5,355 nucleotides of DNA from MKRK01 sp001896915 (GTDB lineage Bacteria > Bacillota > Clostridia > Oscillospirales > Acutalibacteraceae), in the NCBI GenBank assembly GCA_937973935.1, contig CALJJF010000260.1, forward strand, positions 1-5,355. The letters are read 5' to 3'. Below, piece by piece: positions 1 to 4,882 of the stretch. The stretch's first letter is position 1; every line of letters begins with the position of its first letter. Both the position numbers and the translations under genes were made by a program. The notes beneath the pieces were generated by a model. That model was not told the DNA's origin. It searched no databases and saw only the letters and a list, made by a program, of their open reading frames with translations.

Positions 1-492
1 ACCGCCAAATCCATTGCCGGTGGTGTTCCCCTGAGCGCCGTTACTGCCAGCGCAGAAATCATCGACGGGGTGAAGGCAGGAATTTTGGGCGGCACCTATG
101 GCGGAAATGCTCTCGCTTGTGCGTCTGCGTTGAAGGTGATTGAAATCATCGAGCGGGACGGGCTGTGTAACCGCTCTATGGAAATTGCTGATACGGTTTT
201 GAAGACCTTTCATGACTGGAAGGACAAATATGAAGAAATTGGCGATGTCCGGGGCATCGGCTGTATGATGGGCATGGAAATCGTCACGGATAAGCAAAGC
301 AAAACCCCCAACCCGGGCTTGGTTTCCGCTGTTGTGGATTATGCCGCACAGCACGGTCTGATCGTGGAATCCGCCGGTGTGTATGGTAACGTAATTCGTT
401 TTTTAAGCCCACTGGTCATCACCGACGATCAGCTCAAGGAGGGGCTGCGAATCCTTGAAGAGGCCATTGTAGCTTGCCGGACAAAGGCATAA
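1..492 (+). CDS. gabT: 4-aminobutyrate aminotransferase-like class-III aminotransferase, C-terminal part (5' truncated by window edge)
   Basis: The reading frame is open from the first base and ends at TAA 490-492, giving 163 residues. Family role: PLP-dependent transfer of the omega-amino group of 4-aminobutyrate (or a related omega-amino acid) to 2-oxoglutarate, in the cytoplasm. Visible motifs are AKSIAGGVPLS at the start, where Lys3 (codon 7-9) matches the Schiff-base lysine; GGTYGGN, whose Thr32 corresponds to the phosphate-contacting Thr; and GVYGNVIRFLSPL, whose Arg133 corresponds to the substrate-carboxylate Arg. Spacing between these three equals that in E. coli GabT as I recall its numbering (K268, T297, R398), so there is no indel and the C-terminus is full length. 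The N-terminal half, which holds residues that separate GABA from ornithine, acetylornithine or aminovalerate enzymes, lies outside the window. The exact substrate is therefore inferred. A strong terminator lies about 105 bases downstream, so this is the last gene of its transcript. Confidence 0.85.
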   Translation, partial: TAKSIAGGVPLSAVTASAEIIDGVKAGILGGTYGGNALACASALKVIEIIERDGLCNRSMEIADTVLKTFHDWKDKYEEIGDVRGIGCMMGMEIVTDKQSKTPNPGLVSAVVDYAAQHGLIVESAGVYGNVIRFLSPLVITDDQLKEGLRILEEAIVACRTKA

Positions 493-497
493 ACAAA

Positions 498-509
498 GTG
501 GAATTCCAC
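498..509. repeat. 12-bp perfect palindrome just after the aminotransferase stop
   Basis: The sequence GTGGAATTCCAC is its own reverse complement and starts 6 bases after the TAA. It has no loop and no T-run, so it is a poor terminator. It could be a protein-binding site, part of an mRNA 3' end, or chance. Confidence 0.35.
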
Positions 510-556
510 AACATTAATTCGCCGACGAAATACGCAACCCCGGACCTGGCAGGCGC

Positions 557-583
557 AAAATAAAGCACCCTATGGTAGGATGC
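557..583 (-). terminator. Candidate weak rho-independent terminator for leftward transcription
   Basis: Read on the - strand, GCATCCT pairs with AGGGTGC (7 bp including one G-U wobble) around a 5-base loop, ACCAT, and is followed immediately by TTTATTTT. Orientation and T-tract suit transcripts arriving from the isomerase-like gene, which ends about 250 bases upstream. The stem is short, so this call is tentative. Confidence 0.4.
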
Positions 584-596
584 GATTGATTTACAT

Positions 597-637
597 AAGC
601 TGGCATCGTTTTTCATACGGTGCCAGCTTTGTTTTTT
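597..637 (+). terminator. Strong rho-independent terminator downstream of the aminotransferase
   Basis: AAGCTGGCATCGT (597-609) pairs with ACGGTGCCAGCTT (617-629) over 13 bp with a single G-U wobble and a 7-base loop. It is followed by TTTGTTTTTT (628-637, the first two bases being shared with the stem). The U-tract is on the + strand side only, so it acts on rightward transcripts, that is the aminotransferase mRNA. It also insulates the convergent gene from readthrough. Confidence 0.85.
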
Positions 638-648
638 ATTAAATTCGC

Positions 649-806
649 TCATCTTGGTGGTCTGCCCCGACGATTGGTTATCATTCCATTTTCTAACTTG
701 TGCTCCTTGCGTGGTTCTCTTTTTAAAACGATATCCTTGTCTTTGAATCCATATTAATCCGCAATTTCTCCGTGCGTTTTCCCCTCTTTATTATGTCTTC
801 TTTTTC
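649..806 (-). pseudogene. Decayed insertion-sequence OrfA / helix-turn-helix transposase fragment
   Basis: In one - strand frame from 792 down to the TGA at 651-649 the translation reads NKEGKTHGEIAD, stop (TAA 756-754), YGFKDKDIVLKRE, PRKEHKLENG, then RRGRPPR. This resembles the N-terminal helix-turn-helix and basic tail of small OrfA-type proteins of IS3-like elements in Clostridia, which as I remember them have the pattern EGKTHxEIAxxYGFKDK...KRExRKExKLxxG...RxGRPRK. Upstream, EKEDIIK (806-786) lies in a different frame, pointing to a frameshift. Between KDKDIV and LKRE about four residues of the usual pattern seem to be missing. There is no start codon, no coiled-coil OrfA tail, no OrfB and no clear terminal inverted repeats. 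It is a relic and encodes nothing functional. The family assignment rests on remembered motif patterns. Confidence 0.55.
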
Positions 807-830
807 AATATTCGTTTTTTCTGGTTCTGT

Positions 831-1640
831 TCAATTGTTTTTCTGGGGCGTCTTTGCATGCAAGCCACTGATAGCAGCACAGCGCTGGTATGCTTTTTTC
901 AGGAATTCTTCGGCATGCAAACCGTCATACAAGGGAATGCGGCCTGCCTCTACCTCAAGGCTGAGGGCACCGTTGTAACCGGATCGGGTCAGATTGTGTG
1001 CCACACGGTTCCAATCCGTTGTACCGTCAAAGGGTAGCAGATGTAAATCTCTTTCCCCGTTGTTGTCGTGCAAATGAAGTGCCATCAGCTTGTGACCGTA
1101 CTGAGCGAGATAGTTCCTGTCAGGGGTAAAACAATTTTCATGTCCGCTGTCAAAGCAAAATCCCAGCTTTTCAGAATCAATCTGTTCAAAAATATAATCA
1201 AGATATTCGGGACGGTTCAGGTTCTCCATGGCAATGTTGATATTTTGTGTCTCTGCATGGTCAATGAGCCGTTTTACCCGCTCCAGCCCGATGGGACTGA
1301 TAGGCGGCGGTGAAGCCGTCCTGCTTAAATGCACCACCGCAGTGCCGATTGCGTGGGTCTTGCAGTCGTCGATACAAGACAGCAGCAAGGATAGATAATC
1401 CTCCCCGTCCCGGCCGTCTTCCCAAAGGGAGTTCACCGTGTCAAAGGGGGTGTGGATATTCTCAACGGTAAGTCCGTTTTTCCGTGCCATGTCCGGGATG
1501 TGATGCTTATCAATATCGTCTCCCAGGTTCATTCCCCACCATAAAAAGGTGGAAGAAAACCCGGCGTTTCGGATCAGCCGAAACCGTTCATTCAAGGGCA
1601 GGGAATAACCGAAATATGAAAAAATACTGAAATCAGGCAT
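831..1640 (-). CDS. Sugar phosphate isomerase/epimerase family protein (xylose isomerase-like TIM barrel)
   Basis: This is a complete 269-aa cytoplasmic protein of the AP-endonuclease-2 / xylose-isomerase-like TIM-barrel superfamily. The expected strand-end motifs appear in order: FSYFGYSL near the N-terminus, ENIHTPF (His63), AVVHLS (His104), IAMENL (Glu139), GFCFDSGHEN (Asp164, His167), ALHLHDN (His189, His191) and LSLEVEA (Glu229). Glu139, Asp164, His189 or His191 and Glu229 are the likely divalent-metal ligands of the family. Members isomerise or epimerise sugars and inositol derivatives or cleave DNA; the short length and lack of nuclease-specific features favour the sugar/inositol side, but the substrate cannot be read from the sequence. 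The ATG at 1640-1638 is preceded by GGAG with 8 bases spacing. The gene stands alone, convergent with the aminotransferase and divergent from the sigma gene. The extra basic C-terminal tail (about the last 10 residues) abuts the IS relic. Confidence 0.85.
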   Translation of the reverse strand: MPDFSIFSYFGYSLPLNERFRLIRNAGFSSTFLWWGMNLGDDIDKHHIPDMARKNGLTVENIHTPFDTVNSLWEDGRDGEDYLSLLLSCIDDCKTHAIGTAVVHLSRTASPPPISPIGLERVKRLIDHAETQNINIAMENLNRPEYLDYIFEQIDSEKLGFCFDSGHENCFTPDRNYLAQYGHKLMALHLHDNNGERDLHLLPFDGTTDWNRVAHNLTRSGYNGALSLEVEAGRIPLYDGLHAEEFLKKAYQRCAAISGLHAKTPQKNN

Positions 1641-1648
1641 AGAAAGAT

Positions 1649-1652
1649 CTCC
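1649..1652 (-). promoter_or_regulatory. Ribosome binding site of the isomerase-like gene
   Basis: GGAG on the - strand lies 8 bases upstream of the ATG at 1640-1638 and fixes that start. Confidence 0.7.
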
Positions 1653-1670
1653 GTTACTGTTATTTGTTTT

Positions 1671-1699
1671 ATAGTATCATATGCAAAGGACGACTACAA
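1671..1699 (-). promoter_or_regulatory. Candidate vegetative (sigma-A-type) promoter for the isomerase-like gene
   Basis: On the - strand, TTGTAG (1699-1694) and TACTAT (1676-1671) are separated by exactly 17 bases. The -10 box lies about 30 bases upstream of the start codon. The boxes match consensus at 3 of 6 and 4 of 6 positions, so the site is plausible but modest. Confidence 0.4.
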
Positions 1700-1779
1700 G
1701 ACGAAGAATGAAATGTTGTATAAATTCCCTCCGGAAGTTATAATGTTGTTGTAATAACGTTAGATTTTGTAAAAATAAG

Positions 1780-1807
1780 TGAAACTTTTTGCGGGCTTAG
1801 CACCGTC
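1780..1807 (+). promoter_or_regulatory. ECF-sigma-type promoter upstream of the sigma factor gene (probable autoregulation)
   Basis: TGAAAC at 1780-1785 with a following T-run (TGAAACTTTTT) and CGTC at 1804-1807 (CGTCTTTATA) form the bipartite pattern of cell-envelope-stress ECF promoters, such as those of the Bacillus SigM/SigV/SigW/SigX group (AAC in the -35, CGT in the -10). The spacer is 18 bases from TGAAAC, or 17 if GAAACT is taken as the box. That is at the long end for Bacillus examples. The site lies about 45 bases upstream of the start codon, giving a short leader, and is oriented toward the sigma gene. Self-activation is inferred. Confidence 0.6.
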
Positions 1808-1838
1808 TTTATAGCAGGGAGAAATATAACAGGGAAAC

Positions 1839-1845
1839 GGGTGAT
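1839..1845 (+). promoter_or_regulatory. Ribosome binding site deciding the TTG start of the sigma factor
   Basis: GGGTGAT pairs with the GGTGAT portion of the extended anti-Shine-Dalgarno complement and ends 5 bases before TTG 1851. A nearby ATG at 1844 is out of frame. An in-frame ATG at 1866 with GGAAG upstream is an alternative start five codons later. Confidence 0.5.
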
Positions 1846-1850
1846 GAAGT

Positions 1851-2366
1851 TTGACAGCGGAAGAAATGGTTGAAAAGGTGAAGCTGGCCCAAGGGGGGGA
1901 TTCACAAGCCTTTACCGATTTGTTCATAATGTACCAAGAGTTGATTTACAGCATTGCATTTACTTATGTAAAAACAAAGGAAAATGCGTTGGATGTGGTC
2001 CAGCAAACTGCATATCATACATATTTAAAAATCGAAAGGTTAAGAAAGCCGGAGAATTTCAAAGCATGGCTTTGTAAAATCGCCATACACAACGCCATGG
2101 ATTTTTTAAGGAAAAACAAGAAGTATGATTTGAATAACGGTATAATTGATGAAATAGCGGAAAAAAAAGAGGATGAAGAAATGCAGTTTTTAGACCTGCT
2201 GCTTCAACTCGAAGAAAAAGAAAAGACGGTTGTCTATTACAAAATTTATTTTGAATATACATTCATACAGGTTGCAGGGATCATGAAAATCCCGGAGAAC
2301 ACCGTGAAATCTATCTATTACAGAGCGCTTGAGAAATTAAGGTGCAGAGAGGAGCTGTTATTGTGA
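1851..2366 (+). CDS. ECF-type RNA polymerase sigma factor (SigV-like)
   Basis: This 171-aa protein directs RNA polymerase to stress-type promoters and has the usual ECF length and two-domain layout. Sigma region 2 spans about residues 15-90: AQGGDSQAF and LIYSIAFTYV (2.1), ENALDVVQQTAYHTYLKI (2.2, core-polymerase contact) and NFKAWLCKIAIHNAMDFLRKNKK compressed here to its key parts FKAWL, HNAMDFLRKN (2.3-2.4, -10 recognition). An acidic, lysine-rich linker (about 92-112) includes an A8 run at 2161-2168. Region 4 spans about 113-165, with EKEKTVVYYKIYFEYTFIQV followed by IPENTVKSIYYRALEKLR (helix-turn-helix, -35 recognition). There is no extra C-terminal domain. The TTG start is favoured by its ribosome binding site. 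The stop codon overlaps the start of the next gene, a membrane protein with an anti-sigma-like cytoplasmic segment, which implies that the two act as a sigma/anti-sigma pair. An ECF promoter upstream suggests positive autoregulation. The SigV-like label is by general resemblance. Confidence 0.9.
   Translation: MTAEEMVEKVKLAQGGDSQAFTDLFIMYQELIYSIAFTYVKTKENALDVVQQTAYHTYLKIERLRKPENFKAWLCKIAIHNAMDFLRKNKKYDLNNGIIDEIAEKKEDEEMQFLDLLLQLEEKEKTVVYYKIYFEYTFIQVAGIMKIPENTVKSIYYRALEKLRCREELLL
2350..2354 (+). promoter_or_regulatory. Ribosome binding site of the A2M membrane protein, inside the sigma gene
   Basis: AGGAG, within GAGAGGAG, ends 8 bases before GTG 2363-2365. This supports that GTG over the longer in-frame GTG at 2342, which has no Shine-Dalgarno site and would itself contain this one. 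Confidence 0.7.
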
Positions 2367-4882
2367 ACGAGAGATTTGAAGAACACTTGAAATGCATTGC
2401 AATACCCGAAGAGCTGACCCGGCGGGTAGAAAAAGGAGTTTGTCTTGCCGAAGAAAAAAAGAAAAGCAGAACACACTTCCAAAAGCTTCTGCAAATCAGA
2501 AACATCATTGGCTTTGGTCAAAACCGCAGGCTGATTATTACCGCGGCATCTTTTTTGATTATTGCCGCGGTACTGCTGACCGTATTTGCATTGCCGATCC
2601 GATGGGGCGTAGCGGCAGATCTCATTACCGCAACCAAGTCCGATGTCAACGGGGTTGATATCACCACGGATTTTATCATCCGTTCCCCCCGGTTCAAAAC
2701 AGCAGAGGAATTGAAAAAAAATCTGAAGCTCAATACAAACGAAAGCTATCGGCTGAAAAAACAATCCGGCGGCACGTATCAGCTCACCTTTGAGTCACCC
2801 CTGAAACCCAACAAGATATATAGCTTTGAAATTGCAGGCAGCCAGGATATTCAATCCTTTGCTTTTCAAACGAAGCAGGATTTTATGGTGAACCATACCT
2901 TGCCTGCCAATAACAGCAAAGGCGTACCTGTGGACACAGGCATCGAAATCACCTTTACAATGGTGAATTTCAGCGGTTATGAAAAATTCATTGAGATCAT
3001 GCCGAAAACCGAAGGCCGCTTTGAAAAATACGGCAGCACAGTCGTTTTCGTCCCCAATAGTCTGACTCCCAATACAAATTACTGCGTTACTGTAAAAAAA
3101 GGTGTGAGGTCAGACGGCGGTGAAGTGACCAAGGAGGACTATACCTTCCAGTTCCGTACAGCCTCAGAGAATGAGACAATGAGCTATGTCAATCTAAGCG
3201 GTGACCGCTCGGAAACCTTTTTGAGCACGGATATCCCCGTGATAGAATTGGATGCCGGTGGGGATTATCTCACCAATGAATATACCGCAGGGATATACAG
3301 TGTGGATGATCCAAAAGCATATGCCAGGCTGTTGTCAGACACGGTAAAGGATCTGGAGGATTATCATTACAACCGAACGTTTTATAATATCGTTGACACC
3401 CAAACATATCATAAGGTTTCAGAATTTCGGACAACGCCGGTGCTGGGCGGGAGTTCGTTTCAGTCCAGCGGCTATCTCGTTCTGCCAAAGGTTCTTCCGG
3501 TAGGCTATTATATTGTGAACATTGCCTGCGGCGAAGATGTGATGCTGCAAAAGTTTATCCAGATCAATGATACCGCGGTATATGCAATGAGCAATAACGG
3601 CTCCGTGCTGATCTGGGCTAACGATACCAAAACAGGGAAACCCATGGCCGGAACAGAGGTTTTTGCCGATGATGTAAAAAAAGGCACCACGGCGGCGGAC
3701 GGCACCCTGCGGTTTACGGCAGAAAAGGATACGGAGAAGGGAACAGTCATCATTGGAAACGGAAAAAACCCCTTTGTCACCTGCCTTCCCCTCATGGAAA
3801 AAGAACAAGACCGCCCGTTGTACCAGCAGTATTATTCTTATTTATACACAGACAGGGAAGGGTATTTATCCACCGACAAAATAAAAATATTCGGTTTTCT
3901 CAAACCAAAAGAGAACCAAGCACTTCCCCAAAAAGCCGATGTATATTTATTCCCACAATCCTACACCGGCAATGATAGCTACGACGAAAACGGAAACCCC
4001 CAATACGACCTAAGCAAGTCATTGTTAAGTTCCCAGATAACAATTGGCGACAATGGTATCTTTTCCACAGAGCTGGATATTAAAAATTTCAGCTCCTCAA
4101 GCTACCGGCTCATTCTGGGTGCCAACAATGAATTGATCACATCAAAATCCGTTTCTGTAGAGAATTATACCAAACCCCTTTATCAGATCAATTTTGAAAA
4201 GGGACCCGATGTTTTCTTCGTCGGGGAAAGCACCACAATCAAAGCAAATGTATCTTATTATGACGGAACACCGGTCGCCAATATGCCTTTTACCATCCAA
4301 AGTCAAAACAATACCGAAGCAACACAAAATACCGACGGGAGCGGAAACCTTTCCCAAGACATAGTGATTCGGGATTCGAGCGGTGAATCCTGGCGCCCGG
4401 ACCGGGTCAATATCGGGATCCAAAGTGCCGGTGTTGATGACGAAATAATATACGAAAGCAAACATATTCTTGTGCTGCCCAAAACAGTGATGCTGGAAAC
4501 CAAGCTGAACACGGACACAGGAAAACCAATCGTGGAGATAGCCACCCATAAAATAACCAAGGATAAGCTCACTCTCCCAAATTATGATTATGGAAACGTC
4601 GCCGATACGATTCGCGGCAAAGCAGTGGATACTGACGTGTCGGTCAGAATAGTCAAAGTAACCATAATACCCTATGTTACAGAAAGCTATTATGATTATA
4701 TCGAAAAACGTCGTGTTGACTGTTATGATTATACGAAAAGATATGATTTGGTGTCGGAAAAAACCATCAAGACCAAAAACGGGCTGGCGTCCGTGAAGGA
4801 TTTGCCGCTGTCCACCGAGGAAAACACATTTTATTATTGCAGTGTCAGCTGCTCCGATACAAACGGAAAGCTTGTGTCCTAA
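2363..4882 (+). CDS. Membrane-anchored alpha-2-macroglobulin family protein with anti-sigma-like N-terminus and Ig-like domains, ended by a premature TAA
   Basis: This is an 839-aa open frame from GTG 2363 to TAA 4880. Residues 1-56 are cytoplasmic, basic and helical; IPEELTRRVEKGVCLAEEKKK, seen in its core as IPEEL..RVEKG...EEKKK (14-34), resembles the segment before the membrane helix of RsiV-type anti-sigma factors. One transmembrane helix follows (57-77, LIITAASFLIIAAVLLTVFAL), then VAA (83-85), a possible signal-peptidase-type site. Outside the cell come two Ig-like domains of Big_5 type (about 86-172 and 174-268; the second has LPANNSKGVPVDTGIEITF and LTPNTNYCVTV) and then macroglobulin (MG) domains: LPVGYYIVNIA (about 377), VLIWANDTKTGKPMAGTEVF (about 413), YTDREGYLSTDKIKIFGFL (about 494), and VFFVGESTTIKANVSYYDG with PVANMPFTI (about 615-645). 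A Tyr-rich charged strand region follows near 770-795. There is no lipobox. Bacterial A2Ms trap proteases through a bait region and often a thioester, both normally C-terminal to this part. The frame continues with A2M sequence after the TAA, so this product is a truncated N-terminal half. Its overlap with the sigma gene suggests anti-sigma function (inference). Confidence 0.8.
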   Translation: MNERFEEHLKCIAIPEELTRRVEKGVCLAEEKKKSRTHFQKLLQIRNIIGFGQNRRLIITAASFLIIAAVLLTVFALPIRWGVAADLITATKSDVNGVDITTDFIIRSPRFKTAEELKKNLKLNTNESYRLKKQSGGTYQLTFESPLKPNKIYSFEIAGSQDIQSFAFQTKQDFMVNHTLPANNSKGVPVDTGIEITFTMVNFSGYEKFIEIMPKTEGRFEKYGSTVVFVPNSLTPNTNYCVTVKKGVRSDGGEVTKEDYTFQFRTASENETMSYVNLSGDRSETFLSTDIPVIELDAGGDYLTNEYTAGIYSVDDPKAYARLLSDTVKDLEDYHYNRTFYNIVDTQTYHKVSEFRTTPVLGGSSFQSSGYLVLPKVLPVGYYIVNIACGEDVMLQKFIQINDTAVYAMSNNGSVLIWANDTKTGKPMAGTEVFADDVKKGTTAADGTLRFTAEKDTEKGTVIIGNGKNPFVTCLPLMEKEQDRPLYQQYYSYLYTDREGYLSTDKIKIFGFLKPKENQALPQKADVYLFPQSYTGNDSYDENGNPQYDLSKSLLSSQITIGDNGIFSTELDIKNFSSSSYRLILGANNELITSKSVSVENYTKPLYQINFEKGPDVFFVGESTTIKANVSYYDGTPVANMPFTIQSQNNTEATQNTDGSGNLSQDIVIRDSSGESWRPDRVNIGIQSAGVDDEIIYESKHILVLPKTVMLETKLNTDTGKPIVEIATHKITKDKLTLPNYDYGNVADTIRGKAVDTDVSVRIVKVTIIPYVTESYYDYIEKRRVDCYDYTKRYDLVSEKTIKTKNGLASVKDLPLSTEENTFYYCSVSCSDTNGKLVS
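4880..4882 (+). other. In-frame premature stop codon (TAA) within the A2M gene
   Basis: The frame reads KLVS, TAA, TNKYNSANQ with no change of phase on either side. A single C-to-T transition from CAA (Gln) would account for it. The context is not one of the known leaky stop contexts, and neither pyrrolysine (TAG) nor selenocysteine (TGA) insertion applies. A sequencing or assembly error is the main alternative to a genuine mutation. Confidence 0.8.

Larger units (their letters stand above)
493..830. other. Convergent intergenic region with terminators and an IS relic
   Basis: This gap of 338 bases lies between the aminotransferase stop and the stop of the opposite-strand isomerase-like gene. 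It contains no intact gene. From left to right it holds a 12-bp perfect palindrome (498-509), a small hairpin with a T-tract on the - strand (557-583), a strong terminator hairpin on the + strand (597-637) and a degraded transposase-type coding fragment on the - strand (about 649-806). The short open frames across it on either strand have no recognisable protein or ribosome binding site. Confidence 0.7.

Noticed and set aside
70..492. Aminotransferase starting at GTG 70
   Set aside because: The frame is open to base 1 and the upstream codons encode the conserved AKSIAGG motif with the PLP lysine, so the real start is outside the window.
597..637. Bidirectional terminator
   Set aside because: The - strand side of the stem is followed by TATGTAAATC, not a T-tract, so it should act only on rightward transcripts.
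434..652. 72-codon - strand open frame crossing the terminator
   Set aside because: It runs through the terminator hairpin and into the antisense of the aminotransferase C-terminus, and has no recognisable motif.
772..1313. Short + strand open frames opposite the isomerase-like gene
   Set aside because: They are antisense to a complete, motif-rich gene and lack ribosome binding sites.
1740..1780. Sigma-A promoter or operator palindrome (TAACGTTA, TTGTAA/TAAAAA boxes) in the A/T-rich region before the sigma gene
   Set aside because: Box spacing (about 15 bases) and symmetry are too poor to separate from A/T-rich background.
2342..2362. GTG at 2342 as start of the A2M protein
   Set aside because: It lacks a Shine-Dalgarno site upstream, and the good AGGAG site falls inside it, pointing to GTG 2363.
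4880..4882. Programmed stop-codon readthrough or recoding
   Set aside because: TAA is not used for selenocysteine or pyrrolysine, the flanking bases do not match known leaky contexts, and no hairpin that would promote readthrough was noticed just downstream. A nonsense mutation or sequence error is simpler.
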